Assembly (NCBI GenBank): GCA_030035585.1
Contig: CM057480.1
Coordinates: 7,061,001-7,125,000 of the forward strand
DNA length: 64,000 bases
Origin: Dugong dugon
Taxonomy: Eukaryota > Chordata > Mammalia > Sirenia > Dugongidae
Reading direction: 5' to 3'
Numbering within the stretch: the first letter of the stretch is position 1; each line of letters starts with the position of its first letter. Positions 1 through 11,110 of this stretch are shown here, piece by piece. The notes below the pieces were generated by a model, which saw only the letters and a list, made by a program, of their open reading frames with translations, did no database searches and had not been told where the DNA came from. The position numbers were made by a program, and so were the translations under genes.

Positions 1-130
1 GCGCGGACGTTGGCCTGGAGGGAGGAGGGAAGCGGACGCCTTGGGCGTGGCCTCAGAAGTGGGCAAGGCCAGGGCCACAGCCGGTTCTGAGTTTTCTGGG
101 ATTTTGGTGGGTGCGGCTGCGGATGTGTGC
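1..130 (-). promoter_or_regulatory. CpG-rich segment, probable outer edge of the CMTM7 promoter island
   Basis: About nine CpG dinucleotides fall in the first 125 bases, against a strongly CpG-poor background in the rest of the window, and the segment is not a recognisable repeat. In human, CMTM7 lies immediately downstream of CMTM8 on the same strand, about 20 kb away (from memory). The CMTM8 end here is at about 16.9 kb, so the CMTM7 start is expected near or just left of position 1. No CMTM7 exon is visible. Strand and assignment are inference from synteny. Confidence 0.4.
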
Positions 131-135
131 TAACT

Positions 136-598
136 GTTTTGTTGAGGTATAACTTCCATACGGTAAAATGCACAAACCGTAAGTGTTCAGCTCCGTTAAT
201 TTTTATACACTTGTGTAACCACCACGCAGATCAACAAATACAGCATGCCCATCACCCCAAAAAGTTTCCCCGTCCCCCTTCGCAGTCCACCTCCCTTTCC
301 CACCCCGCCATCGCCCAGGCTCAGGCAACCACTATTCTGCTTTCTGTCACTATAGGTTAGTTTTGCCCATTTGGGGGCTTCATACACGTGGAATCATACT
401 GAATGTTCTCTTTTCTTTCTGGTTTCACTCAACACAATGCCTTTGAGATTCATCATGCTGAGCATATCAGCAGTTCCTATCAGTAGTTAAATCGTTTGTT
501 CCTTTTTATTGTTGAGTAGTATTTCACTGTGCAAAAATACCACAATTCGTTTTTTGTTCATCTGTTGGTGGACACCTGGGCTGTTCCCTTTTTTGGGA
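136..598 (-). mobile_element. Old L1 fragment (3' end, antisense)
   Basis: Reads like the reverse strand of an ancient mammalian L1 3' region: a conversion from a 'gaggtataacttccatac' type start through 'tcactcaacacaatgcc' to 'gttgagtagtatttcac'. It is heavily diverged and has no open frame. It ends against an AfroSINE fragment. Confidence 0.75.
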
Positions 599-601
599 GC
601 T

Positions 602-664
602 GAGCCCTGGTTGGCGCAGTGGTTAAGAGCTCGGCTGTGGCTGCTAACCAAAAAAAAGGTCGAC
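602..664 (+). mobile_element. AfroSINE fragment (tRNA-like head only)
   Basis: Carries the family head 'gagccctgg...gcagtggttaagagctcggct' with the A-box region, then breaks off after the poly-A-rich anticodon-arm region. The 3' two thirds are missing. Confidence 0.85.
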
Positions 665-739
665 GTAGGCCTGCCAAACTGGAGTATATTATCAGTATCT
701 CTCTGAGCAGAGTCCTGTGACTGTGCTTATAACTTCATT

Positions 740-1010
740 TGGAGATAGCATCAAAGGTCTACCTCTGGGGAAAATGCAGAACAGAATTTTAAATTTTCAC
801 GGACTCCAGACTTTCTGGAGCCATGGAGGCTGGACCAACCCCTGAAATTATTGCCCTGTGATAATCTTTTAACCTTAAACCAAAAATATCCCCTGAAGTC
901 TTCTTAAAACGATACAATAGTTTAGCTGGTAAAAATTGTCCACCTTGAGCATTATGCTCTTTTAAGAACTGTCTATACGGGATTAAATTGACAACAGCAA
1001 CTTGACAGAT
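740..1010 (+). mobile_element. L1 3' UTR fragment, sense (3' UTR type B)
   Basis: Matches, in reverse complement, the segment at 4304-4474 (shared blocks around 'tggagccatggaggctgga' and 'gcattatgctcttttaag'). The two copies in opposite orientation show this is a dispersed repeat. The sequence is of the kind I associate with elephant L1 3' UTRs. Confidence 0.65.
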
Positions 1011-1515
1011 TTGAGATTCATCAAATACAGACAGAGGTTGGCACCAAGATTTCCTATGACGGGCAGCAATGCTCTAAGTCACCTGAGTAGAGGTCTGCAC
1101 AGGGCATTTCAGGGTGGGGGTTTATAGCCTTTGTCTTTACCTGCAAGGATACATGCAGGAGACCCAGGGAAAAACAGGTTGAATCTGTGATGGATAGGGT
1201 TGTTTCTGTACTAGTTAATGGGTTTCAATCCACGTTACCATGAAGTCAGGTGTTTGGTGTGTTTCTTCCTGACTCAGGTCACTGCTCAGTAAGGTACTCT
1301 GGTTCTTTCCCAGAGTCCTTTGTGGGCAGCATCCATCTTATATTGTTCAAGGCCCTTTCAATATTGCATATCATTTCTCATGTACACTTAATTTTCTCTC
1401 CTGTACTTGTCCAAGGCTTTGGAACCCATGACGGGGATGGCGAGGACCTCAGGGAAGCAGAAAGACTGAGCACTGGATAATTTCTCCTCTAAGGGGCCTT
1501 CATCCAGTTCTCCAG
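1011..1515. other. Unassigned intergenic sequence
   Basis: I see no exon, tRNA or recognisable repeat here. The short open frame at 1250-1480 has no familiar domain and looks like chance. Confidence 0.4.
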
Positions 1516-2036
1516 CTGTCATGGATTGAATTGTGTCCCCCAAAAATATCTGTCAACTCGGCTGGGCCATGATTCCCAGTATTGTGTGATTGTCCATCAT
1601 TTTGTCACTGATGTGATTTTCCTGTGTGTTGGGAATCCTACCTCTGTGACGTTGATGAGATGGGATTAGCGGCAGTTAGGTTAATGAGGCAGGACTCAGT
1701 CTACAAGATTGGGTTGTGTCTTGAGCCAATCTCTTTTGAGATATAAAAGAGAGAAGCGAGCAGAGAGACAGGGGGACCTCAGACCACTAAGAAAGCAGTG
1801 CTGGGAGCAGAGCACGTCCTTTGGACCCAGAGTCCCTGCGCAGAGAAGCTCCTAGTCCAGGGGAAGATTGATGACAAGGACCTTCCCCAGAGCCAACAGA
1901 GAAAGAAAGCCTTCCCCTGGAGCTGACATGAATTCAGACTTCTAGTCTCCTAGACTGTGAGAAAATAAATTTCTCTTTGTTAAAGCCATCCACTTGTGGT
2001 ATTTCTGTTACAGCAGCACCAGATGACTAAGACACC
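1516..2036 (+). mobile_element. LTR-like repeat (MaLR/ERVL-like), near complete
   Basis: Starts near 'tggattgaattgtgtccccc', carries a TATA-like 'gatataaaagagag' at about 1739-1752, and ends after an AATAAA at 1964-1969 and 'taaagccatccacttgtgg'. This promoter-then-poly(A)-signal layout is that of a solo LTR. Related copies occur at 16158-16470 (antisense) and 24058-24495. No TG...CA ends or target duplication could be fixed, so the class is provisional. Confidence 0.6.
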
Positions 2037-2050
2037 AACAGTCTTCTAAA

Positions 2051-2190
2051 TCAGCAATTCTCAGTGTGTGGTCCCCAGCCCAGCAGCACCTGGGACCTTG
2101 TGAGAAATGCAAATTCTTGGGCCCCACCCCAGACCTGCTGAATCAGAAACTCTGGGTTGTGGGCTCAGCAGTGTCTGATTTGACAAACTG
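2051..2190 (+). mobile_element. MER5A-like hAT-Charlie fragment
   Basis: Contains the family hallmark 'cagcaattctcagtgtgtgg' followed by 'cagcagcacctgggacc' and a 'ccccaccccagacctgctg' block. Old non-autonomous DNA transposon remnant. Confidence 0.75.
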
Positions 2191-2529
2191 GTCAGCCTCC
2201 ACTCCGTTCTCCTTCCCCCTCTTGTTTTGTTTTTGACAGCCCTCCTTCTTGGACTACCTATCTTCTCACCTCCAAATCCTTCACCCTCTGTCATGCAGAG
2301 AAATGTCTCCAGCTCCTGCCTCCAAACGTGTATATCTCAGCCGAGCGAGGGTGCTGCTGAACAAAGCCTCCTCAGCAAAGCCAGAGTCCTCCCCCACTGT
2401 TGCTACTTTTCCTTGTAACAGAACAGGAAAAGATCTGGTAGCATCTTTTACCAGCTGACCACAACTCATGTACCCCTATTTGATTATATGGTACGTCTGG
2501 TGAGATATACTGATACAATAACAAAATGA

Positions 2530-2990
2530 CAGTTATTTCTGTCATACTTAAGGTGCTTTTGGTTGCAAGCTACAGAAACTAAACTCCAAGCAAAAAGAAG
2601 AAAATTCATCAGCTCATGGAACTGCGTTATGCTGAGGTGAAATCTGATTTCAGGCATGGTTGGATCCGGGTGCTCAAATCAGGCCTGGTCAGGACTGCAG
2701 TCTTGTGGTTTCCCTCTCCTCTGTGTTAGCTTTTCTGCCAGGCAGGCCTTCTTATGTCATGACCCCAGCAGCTCTCTAAAAGCACCTCTTTCCCAGTGGT
2801 TCTGGTACTAATTCTCATTGGTCCAGACATGAGTCATGGCTCCATCTTTCAACCAATCCTTACAGCCAGGGAGATGAAACATTTGTATTGGATAGGCTAA
2901 ATTCTACCTGTGGAGCTAGGGGTTGGGTAGGGTCAGCCCACCAGGAACTGAGTTGGTAAGGGCAGATTCCCCAAAGGAAAAATCAGGGTG
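2530..2990. repeat. Unnamed old interspersed repeat (also at 13110-13860)
   Basis: Shares with 13110-13860 a 'ggttgcaagctacagaaac' type beginning and a downstream 'aaccaatcctta...ccagg' block. I recognise the layout as a dispersed mammalian repeat but cannot name it. Confidence 0.45.
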
Positions 2991-3002
2991 CAGGTACAAG
3001 AA

Positions 3003-3176
3003 ACCAAAAAAAAACAAAAACAAAAACCCATTGTCATTGAGTCAATTCCATCTCATAGCAACCCTATAGGACAGAGTAGAACTGCTCCATAGGGTTTCCA
3101 AGGAGTGACTGGCGGATTCAAACTGCTGACCTTTTGGTAAACAGCCAAGTTCTTAACCACTGCACCACCAGGGCTC
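3003..3176 (-). mobile_element. AfroSINE, full length, with target-site duplication
   Basis: Antisense copy from its A-rich tail to the reverse of the head 'ggagccctgg'. Flanked by a near-perfect duplication (caggtacaagaa at 2991-3002, caggtatgagaa at 3177-3188), which fixes the insertion limits. Confidence 0.92.
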
Positions 3177-3616
3177 CAGGTATGAGAAGGGGGGAAAGCA
3201 GCAGGTGTTGACAACACACTTCTAGTACCTGTCCTTTAAATCCTTTTCCAGTGCATTTCAAGAGGTTGATTAGGCTCTAAGAGCCAGCCATAGCCCTTCT
3301 GAGGAAAACTTGATCGGTGTCCCTACCTTTGAGGCTACACCTAACTGGACAGAGTGACTCATGAGCCAACGACAATCAATGAGCTGGCCAGCAATGTTTG
3401 CAGTGGGCTGATGTGAGAGTTTGCTCAACAGGAGTGGGCGCTTCTGTCGGAACCATTCAGACCCTCTCCCTTGAGGAGTCTGAATGTCAGCAATGGGGAG
3501 GGAGTTGCCAGTTGGGAAGGATAAACTGCAGAAGCCACGGGACACAGAAAGAAGGCAGAAGCCAAGAGGCTGGGTGGGCCAGGCGAGGAAATAAAGAGGG
3601 GTTGATTGGAACAGAA
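3177..3616. other. Unassigned intergenic sequence
   Basis: No exon or repeat recognised. An open frame of 141 codons on the minus strand at 3270-3695 runs into the neighbouring SINE and has no family resemblance. Confidence 0.4.
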
Positions 3617-3808
3617 GGAACCCTGGTGGCCCAATGGGTGAGCACTCAGCTGCTAACCAAAAGGCTGGTAGTTCAAACCCACCCAGCGGCTCCACAGAAA
3701 AAGACCTGGCGATCTGCTCCGATAAAGGTTACAGCCTAGAAAACCCTGTGGGGAAGTTCTACTCTATCATAGGGGTCACTATGATTCAAAATTGACTCAG
3801 CAACAACG
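3617..3808 (+). mobile_element. AfroSINE, long form
   Basis: Head 'ggaaccctggtggcc', B-box region 'gtagttcaaacccacc', the extra internal block of the long subfamily ('ctggcgatctgctcc') and an RTE-like tail ending 'agcaacaac'. Confidence 0.9.
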
Positions 3809-4021
3809 AGAGGAACAGCATGCCCGAGGCACAAAAGACGGTCAGCAATATGTACTTACTCCTGAGGGAGAAATCAACAAGGACGCCTAACTCTTAATGT
3901 CTAACCATCTGGCAAGGGGTGCCTGAGAGTCAAAGGACTTAAAAGCGGAGAACTGTTGCGAACAGATGATATCTATCGTCATGAGGATGCCTCCCTGATC
4001 ACACCTCCTTATCTAACCTGT

Positions 4022-4474
4022 TCTTTTTTTAAATTTTATTTGTTGTTGTTGAGAATATACACAGCAACACATATACCAATGCAACCATTACTACATGTAC
4101 AATTCAGTGACATTGATGACATCCTTCAAGTTGTGCAACCATTCTCACCCTCCTTTTCCGAGTTATTCCTCCACCATTAACATAAATTCACTGCCCCCTA
4201 AGCTTCCTATCTAATCTTCTGAGTTGCTGTTGTCACTTTGATCCCATATAAAAACCAAAAACCGGTTGCCGTCGAACTGATTCTGACTCGTAGCGACCCT
4301 ACAGATAGTTCTTAAACAAGCACAATGCTCAAGGCAGACCTTTTTTTTTTTCACTAGTTAAGCTAAACTATTGTTCAGTTTTTAAGATGACCAAGGGATA
4401 TTTTTAGTTTAACGATTGTCTCAGGGCAATAGTTTCAGGGGTCCATCCAGCACCAATGGCTCCAGAAAGTCTGG
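4022..4474 (-). mobile_element. L1 3' UTR (type B), antisense, split by an AfroSINE piece
   Basis: Begins with poly-T (reverse of the L1 poly-A tail) and runs through 3' UTR sequence to 4250, then continues at 4304-4474 where it mirrors 740-1010. The break at 4251-4303 is the SINE fragment. It abuts an RTE 3' end at 4475. Confidence 0.7.
4251..4303 (-). mobile_element. AfroSINE tail fragment
   Basis: Reverse of the SINE 3' end ('ggttgccgtcgaactgattc', 'gtagcgaccctaca'). Only about 50 bases, inserted in the L1 3' UTR. Confidence 0.85.
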
Positions 4475-5022
4475 TTGTTGTTGTTATTGTTGTTAGGTGC
4501 CGCCATGTCGGTTCTGACTCACAGGGACTCTATGTACAACAGAACGAAACACTGCCCAGTCCTGTGCCATCCTCACAATCGTTGCTATGCTTGAGCCCAT
4601 TGTTGCAGCCACTGTCAATCCACCTCCTTGAGGGTCTTCCTCTTTTTCCCTGACCCTCTACTTTATCAAGCATAATGTCCTTCTCCAGGGACAGATCCTT
4701 CCTGATAACATGTCCAAAGTATGTGAGACTTAATCTCACCATCCTTGCTTCTAAAGAGCATTCTGGTTGTACTTCTTCCAAGACAGATTTGTTCGTTCTT
4801 TTGGCCGTCCGTGGTATGTTCAATATTCTTCGCCAACACCATAATTCAAACATGTCTATTCTTCTTTGGTCTTCCTTATTCATTGTCCAGCTTTCCCATG
4901 CATATGAGGCGATTGAAAACACCGTGGCTTGGGTCAGGTGCCCCTTAGTCTTCAAAGTGACATCTTTGCTTTTTAAGACTTAAAAGAGGTCTTTTGCAGC
5001 AGATCTGTCCAGTGCAATACGT
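4475..5022 (-). mobile_element. RTE-class LINE, 3' end
   Basis: Starts with a (TTG)n run, the reverse of the RTE microsatellite tail. The minus frame at 4530-4955 encodes the C-terminal part of an RTE reverse-transcriptase polyprotein, with landmarks such as FELWCWRRILNIP, LTYFGHVIRKD and GKRGRPSRRWID. Downstream the frame decays. 5'-truncated and non-functional. Confidence 0.92.
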
Positions 5023-5035
5023 AAGGGATACAGTG

Positions 5036-7262
5036 GGTAAGGGCTCCAATTTCCCCACATCCTTGCCAACGTTTGTTATTTTCTGTTTTTTTATCTTAGT
5101 CATCCTAGTGGGAATGAAAAGGTATCTCATTGTGGTTTTGATTTGCATATCTCTGATGGCTAATGACGTCAAGCATCTTTTCATGTGTTTGGTGGTCATT
5201 TGAATATCCTCTTTGGGGAAACGTCTATTCGAGTCCTTTGCCCATTTTATGATTGCGTTGTTTGTCTTTTTGTTGTTAAGTTGTCAAAGTTTTATATACG
5301 TATTTTGTTTATTAGATTCTTACCAGATATATGGTTTCTGAAGATATTCTCGCAGTTGGTAGCTTGACTTTTCTTTTTTTTTTTTGGTAAAGTCTTTTGA
5401 TGTACAAAAGTTTTTAATTTTTATGAGGTCCCTTTTATTTATTTTGTCTTTTGCTGTTTGTGCTTTTGTTATTCTGTTAGGAAATCCATTGTTAACAGTG
5501 AGGCCCGACATCATTGCCCCTGCATTTTCTTCTAAGATTTTTATGATTTTACTTGGTATATTTAGGTCCTTAATCTATTTTGAATTTGTTTTTGTGTGTG
5601 GTGTGAGGCATGGATCCTGTTTCATTTTTCTGCATGTGGAAATCCAGCTTTCCCAACACCACTTTTTTTTTTAAATTGTTGTAGTTTAAGTGAAACTTTA
5701 CAATTCAAGCTAGTCTCCCATACAAAAATACATACATACATTGTTATGTGACCCTAATTGCTCTCCCTATACTGTGATGGCACACTCCTCCTTTCCACCC
5801 CTGATTTCCTGTGTCCATTCAACCAGCTCCTAACCCTCTTTGCCTTCTCATCTCATCCCCGGACAGAAGCTGCCCATTTAGTGTCATGTATTTACTTGAG
5901 CTGAGAACCACACTCTTGACGAGTATCACTTTATGTCCCACAGTCCAGTCCAATCTTTGTCTGAAGAGTTGGCCTCGAGAATTGTTTTAGTTCTGGGTTG
6001 ACAGAGACTCTGGTGGCCATGCTTTCTGGGATTCCTCCAGTCTCAGTCAGACCATTAAGCCTGGTCTTTTTACTAGAATTTGAGTTCTGCATCCCACCCT
6101 TCCCTGGCTCCATCAGGGACTCTCTGTTGTGTTCCCTGTCAGGGCAGTCATTGGTGGTATCCAGGCACCATCCAGTTCTTCTGGTCTTAGGCTGATGAAG
6201 TCTCTGGTCTATGTGGCCCTTTCTGTCTCTTGGGCTAATACTTTCCTGATGCCTTTGGTGTTCTTCATTCTCCTTTACTCCAGGTGGTTCAGACCAATTG
6301 ATGCATCTTAGATGGACACTTGCTAGCTTTTAAGACCGCCACTCACCAAAGTAGAATGCAGAACATTTTCTTAATAAGCTTTGTTACGCCAGTTGACCTA
6401 GATGTCCCCTGAAACCATGGTCCTCAGACCCCTGCCCCTGCTACTCTGTCCCTCAAAGTGTTTGATTGTATTTAGGAAACTTCTTAGCTTTGGTTTAGTC
6501 CCACTGGGCTGACTTCCCCTATAGTGTGTGCTGTCCTTCCCTTCACCTAAGATAATTCTTCTCTACTATCTAGTTAGTGAATAACCGTCACCCTCCCTCC
6601 CCACCCTTGTAACCATCAAAGAATGTTTTTTTTGTGTGTTTAAACCTTTTCTTGAGTTCTTATAATAGTGGTCTTAGACAATATTTGTCTGTGACTGACT
6701 AAATTCACTCAGCATAATGCCTCCATGTTATGTTTCATGGCTTCATCATTGTTCTTTATCATTGTGTAGTATTCCATTGTGTGAATATATCATAATTTGT
6801 TTATCCATTTGCCCGTTGATGGACACCTTGGTTGTTTCCATCTTTTTGCTATCGTGAACAGTGCAGTGAACATGGGTGTGCATGTGTCTATTCGTGTGAC
6901 AGTTCTTATTTCTCTAGGATATATTCCAAGGAGCAGGATTGCTGGATCATATAGTACTTCTATTTCTAGCTTTTTAAGGAAGTGCCAAATCAATTTCCAA
7001 ACTGGTTGTACTATTTTACATTTCCACCAATAGTGTACAAGTGTTCCAGTCTCTCCACAACCTCTCCAGCATTTATTAGTTTGTCCAACACCACTTATTG
7101 AAGAGATTCTTCTTTCCCCATCGAATAATGGACTTAACCACCCTTGTCAAAAATCAGTTGATCATGGATTGGTTTATTTCTGGACTCTCAATTCTGTTCC
7201 ACTGGTACATGTGTCTGTTGTTATACCAGTACTCGGACACATTCTTGATTCCCGTTATTCTT
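5036..7262 (-). mobile_element. Old L1 ORF2-region fragment, interrupted by a younger L1
   Basis: Antisense old-L1 sequence occupies 5036-5664 and resumes at 7085-7262; the join restores a continuous L1 consensus reading. The interrupting element at 5665-7084 is bounded by a duplicated 12-mer from this L1. Old, with no intact frame. Confidence 0.88.
5665..7084 (-). mobile_element. Younger, lineage-type L1 (ORF2 3' end plus long 3' UTR), 5'-truncated
   Basis: Inserted in antisense. Poly-T at 5665-5672 marks the poly-A tail, a ~950-base 3' UTR follows, and from ~6640 comes the reverse of the ORF2 end ('agtattccattgtgtgaa'). A perfect duplication ccaacaccactt at 5653-5664 and 7085-7096 brackets it. 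This copy anchors the identity of the same 3' UTR type at 9380, 25408, 29400 and 53971. Confidence 0.92.
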
Positions 7263-7299
7263 TGCACGGAATATCTTTCTTATCTTTCCCTACCCCATG

Positions 7300-7465
7300 C
7301 TGTGGTTTGCAAATTAGAATCACTTGTGAAATCCATAAAACCTACACAGGCCCAGGCCCAGCCCTGGAGATTCTGATTCAGAAAGCTGAGGTGAGCCCTG
7401 GACATTCATGTTTGGAAATAGTTCCACAGGTGGTTCTGATGCATTTATGGCCCTGATTGAAAATT
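7300..7465. mobile_element. MER5/MER58-like hAT fragment
   Basis: Contains 'ttagaatcacttgtgaaat', 'cctggagattctgattcag' and 'caggtggttctgatgca', the conserved blocks of this short non-autonomous hAT group. Confidence 0.65.
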
Positions 7466-7554
7466 GTTGACCTGGCAAATTCCTACCCATCCAACGAAGT
7501 TTATCTGAAATGTCACTGCCTCTGGGAAGTCATCTTCAGATAATGAGCAATCTC

Positions 7555-8030
7555 CCATGACATTCACTCAGCCAGTATTCATTGAGCATCCATTTGCCAA
7601 GCTGTGTGTCAGGCACTGGAGCATGTGTTCTTTGTCCTTCAGGAGCTTCCTGGTAAGAAGGGAGCAGACTAATAAAACTGGTAATATTAATACAGGATGG
7701 CAAAGGCTGGTAATAGAGTAAGAGTGGGATGCCATGGGAGCCCATGGGGAGCACCTTACCCTTACTGGGGAGTGATGGAGAAGTCAGGGAAGGCTTCCTG
7801 GAGGAAGAGTCATCTTAATTGCACTCTGAAGAATAAAGAATTGTTAACCTGCCTTAGATAGGGGGAGAATAGAGTTCCAGGCAAACATTCAGAGGCATGA
7901 GACACCAGAGGGCACATAGTTGATTTAGGCTTGAGCCTGAGGCGCAAAGGGGGAGGTGTCAGATGAGGCTAGAGAGGTGGCAAGGCAAGGTGTCATCTAC
8001 GAAGTGGGTGGGCCCCCTCACTCTGGTATG
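7555..8030 (+). mobile_element. L2-like LINE fragment
   Basis: Shows the typical L2 run 'ccagtattcattgagcatcc...caggcactgg', then a 'cagggaaggcttcctggagg' block. Diverged; limits approximate. Confidence 0.55.
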
Positions 8031-8129
8031 TGCACCCAGCCGTGTGTCCACTCTGGAAGTGTCTGACGAACCACACTTCAGCCTTGACTGTCTCTCTTCC
8101 CAGATTGGGAGTTCATAGAGGGAAGAAAT

Positions 8130-8335
8130 TCCTTATGGAGACTCAGGAGTCGTGGCCATGCAGCTTTGGGTTTGATGCCAGCTCTGCTACCTACCAGCTC
8201 TGTGAACTTGGGAAGTTACTAAACCCTCTGGGCCTCAGTTTCTCCATCTGTAAAAAAACCAAACCCATTGCCGTCGAGTCGATTCCGACCCATATGGGGA
8301 TGAAAACTTGTACCTATACTTCCTAATCCGATGAT
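8130..8335 (+). mobile_element. MIR, interrupted by an AfroSINE tail
   Basis: 'ctaccagctctgtgaacttgg' and 'cctcagtttctccatctgta' are the MIR core. The MIR reading resumes after 8293 ('atggggatgaaaac'), so the short SINE piece at 8254-8293 landed inside it. Confidence 0.85.
8254..8293 (-). mobile_element. AfroSINE tail fragment inside MIR
   Basis: Reverse of the SINE 3' end ('cccattgccgtcgagtcga'). Only the tail was copied, as expected for severe 5' truncation. Confidence 0.85.
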
Positions 8336-8344
8336 CTTATGCTG

Positions 8345-8700
8345 TGTCCCAAACCATCCCAGAGGTTAGTGCATTAAAGTAATTTATTATCTCTCATGGG
8401 CTCAGCTGCACGGTTCTCACTTGGGGTTCATCATGAGGTTGTAGTCAGATGTCAGCTGGGACTAGTCATCTGAAGGCTCACCTGGGTTGGACATCCAAGA
8501 CAACTGCCTCTCTCACATGGCTGCAGTTGATGCTTGCTACCACCTGTGAGCTCAGAGAGGACTGTCAGCTGAAGCACCTACATGTGGCCTCTCCACGTGG
8601 CTCGGGCTTCTCAGAGCATGGCAGCTGGGTTCTGAGCGCGAACATCACTGGAGTAGGTATTCCCAAGAGGTGAGAAGCGGAAGCTCCCAGCTTAGTGAAG
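8345..8700. repeat. Old interspersed repeat, family not named
   Basis: Blocks such as 'atttattatctctcatgggc' and 'acatgtggcctctccacgtgg' are ones I know from dispersed mammalian repeats. I could not fix its class. Confidence 0.4.
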
Positions 8701-8861
8701 GACTACATCTGCAACTGGAACAGCATCACTTCCTCTGTATGCTAACGTACAAAGCCCTCACAGGCCAGCCCAGATTTACTGGAGTGGTGAAATGAACTCC
8801 ACCTATTGACGGGAAAGCTGCGTGATGATATTGTCGTGACCATCTTTGGAAAACACGACCT

Positions 8862-8945
8862 GCTGTGCCTCCTGTGAGGATTAAATGAATTAAACACAGT
8901 GCCTGGCACAGAGCAAGCTCTCAAAAGTATGAGGGCTATTCTTGG
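8862..8945 (+). mobile_element. MIR 3' fragment
   Basis: 'ggattaaatgaattaaacac' followed by 'cagtgcctggcacagagcaa', the end of the MIR core. Confidence 0.65.
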
Positions 8946-9229
8946 CCTTCACCCTGACATCCTCAGACCCATCCACAATGCCTGGTACACAACTGGGCAT
9001 CTTTGTACTTTTTAAATTTGATAGTGGAAGAACTGATTACCATTTATGTATGCTCAACTGCTGTGCACCCCGAGGATAAATGTGACTATCATTAAACAGG
9101 TCAGATCAACTTCACTCTTCTGCTTAATTAAAACGAACACCGACCACGAATGCCTGGTCCACATCGTTTGTTGTACAGGCAGAAGAACCTTCCACTCGAA
9201 AATGGGGAAAAACGGGAGATGCAAGGAGA

Positions 9230-9379
9230 GAGCTGAGTGAAAAGGGTGTTGCATTCAGAGTCACAAGACCTGGCTTGGAATCCAGGTGCCTCTCGGAGTA
9301 CCAGTCTCCACATCTGCAAAGTGGAGACGAACTGCTTACCTCACAGGGCTGTTGGGAGGACTAAGCAAAGAGTATCCTT
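9230..9379 (+). mobile_element. MIR
   Basis: MIR-type head, 'acaagacctggcttggaatcc' region and 'ccacatctgcaaagtggaga'. Its 3' part was separated by the L1 insertion at 9380. Confidence 0.7.
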
Positions 9380-9754
9380 AGAAGAAAATTCTAACTCGAA
9401 AAAAGACCAGACTTACTGGCCTGACAGAGACTGGAGAAACCCCTAAAGTATGGCCCCCAGACACCCTTTTAGCTCAGTAATGAAGTCACTCCAGAGGTTC
9501 ACCTTTAGCCAAAGATTAAACAGGCCCATAAAACAAAATGAGACTAAAGGGGCACAACACCCCAGGGGCAAGGACTAGAAGGGAGGAGGGGACAGGAAAT
9601 CTGGTAATGGGGAACCCAAGGTCAGGAAGAGGGAGTGCTGACATGTCATAGGGTTGTTAACCACTGCCATAAAAAGATATAGGTACTGTTTAACGAGAAG
9701 CTAGTCTGTTCTGTAAACCTTCATCTAAAATACAATTAAAATAAATCAATCAAT
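9380..9754 (+). mobile_element. L1 3' UTR insertion, 5'-truncated, with target-site duplication
   Basis: Sense copy of the same 3' UTR as 5665-6640 (shared 'gaccagacttactggcctga'), ending in an A-rich tail. Flanked by aaagagtatcctt (9367-9379) and aaagagtaccctt (9755-9767), one mismatch. Confidence 0.88.
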
Positions 9755-10111
9755 AAAGAGTACCCTTGTCCAAACATTCAGTGCACGTTGATGGGATGTG
9801 AAAGAAGCTGGGATGAAAGGCGGGTGAACCTGGTATGTTAGGGCACCTGCAGACAGGTGCAAACAGCATCTCCAGCCAGAGCCTGGCAAAAACCCGAGGG
9901 CTGCACTTGGTTTAGACCTGCCGTCGTTGCTCTTAACTCTCATTGAGCTTATATGCATTGTCCAGTGTCCCCCCAGGCACTCAAAAGAGAGCCCTGTGCA
10001 CAGTTGGGGGACATGAAAAATGGCAAACACATTTTTACCCAGTCCCAGCCTGCATGAGGTAATCTGGCACTGAACTGCCCAAGTGGTCCCCGCATCACTC
10101 CCTTCTCTCCC

Positions 10112-10312
10112 CGTTGTTAGGGGCCATCGAGTTGATTTCCACCCATAGTGACCCCACGTCATAGACCAGAACTGCCCCGTAGGGTTTCCTAGGCTGTAAG
10201 TGTCACGAAGGCAGATCTCCAGGTCTTTTCTCCTGCGGAGCCAATGGGTGGATTGGAACTGCCAAGTTTTCGGTTAGCAGCCAAACACTTGATTGTTGCA
10301 CCTCCAGGGCTC
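10112..10312 (-). mobile_element. AfroSINE, long form
   Basis: Begins with 'gttgttaggggccatcgagt' (reverse of the tail) and ends with the reverse head 'cctccagggctcct'. Includes the internal block 'ggcagatctccaggtctttt'. Confidence 0.9.
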
Positions 10313-10657
10313 CTTACTCTCCCCCTACCCTCTGGAATAATGTGTCTCTGGAGAAACCACCGTGAGGTAGATTTTCACTTAGCAGACTGGTACTGTCGGA
10401 TGTTTGTCTGCTCCAACACGGCTGGACAGGTGAGCAGGTTGGCCAATGAGCAGATGGTGACATTTGGGGCCAGGTAGTGAAGCCTGACCTTAGACGGTTT
10501 TCTCTCACTTTGTGATTATTTCCGGTGTGTTCACCCCGTCTCCCCAAGTAGACTGCAAGCTCTCTGTGGACAATATGCTTCTTGAATGCTCTCCAGTGGC
10601 TGTAACTCACAGATGGTTTGCTTACCATGCTTCTTGGCTATACCTTCACAAGGGGCA
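10313..10657. other. Unassigned intergenic sequence
   Basis: No exon or repeat recognised between two SINEs. Open frames on both strands are short and unremarkable. Confidence 0.35.
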
Positions 10658-10670
10658 GGGCAGGGAGAGG

Positions 10671-10848
10671 ACCGAAGAAAACAAATCCATTGCCATCGAG
10701 TCGACTCTGACTCATAGTGACCCTACAGGACAGAGGAGAACTGCCCCGCAGGGTTTCCAAGGAGCGGCTGGTGGATTTGAACTGCTGACCTTGTAGTTAG
10801 CTATTATACCTGGCTGCAGCTCTTAACCACTACACCCCCAGGGCTCCA
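10671..10848 (-). mobile_element. AfroSINE with target-site duplication
   Basis: Full-length antisense copy with a ~15-base local insertion in the anticodon-arm region ('ctattatacctggctg'). Flanked by gggcagggagagg (10658-10670) and gggcaaggagagg (10849-10861). Confidence 0.92.
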
Positions 10849-10919
10849 GGGCAAGGAGAGGGTACACTAATTCCTTAAACTTAGGAGGGTCTGTATAAAG
10901 GTTCTGGTTTTGCTTTGCT

Positions 10920-11110
10920 TGACCTTTGGAGTTGGGACTCTGGCTGCTGGTCTGGCCTCCAAGAGATCTTGACCAAGAGAAGTTCTCCAGGCCTCAGTGT
11001 TCCCATTTGTGAAATGGGCTGATACCGTTTGTATTGAAGGCTTAAGCAGAAATGTATTTGAAAATGTTTAGAAAGGTAATAAAACATCTCACATATAGAA
11101 GGCATTATTA
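10920..11110 (+). mobile_element. MIR
   Basis: 'ccaggcctcagtgttcccat' and 'ttgtgaaatgggctgatacc' match the MIR core. The rest is diverged. Confidence 0.65.

Noticed and set aside
1..130. CMTM7 exon 1
   Set aside because: CpG-rich but no coding sequence resembling CMTM7 could be read; only a promoter edge is proposed.
3270..3695. 141-codon open frame, minus strand
   Set aside because: Runs into an AfroSINE, whose reverse strand supplies part of the frame.
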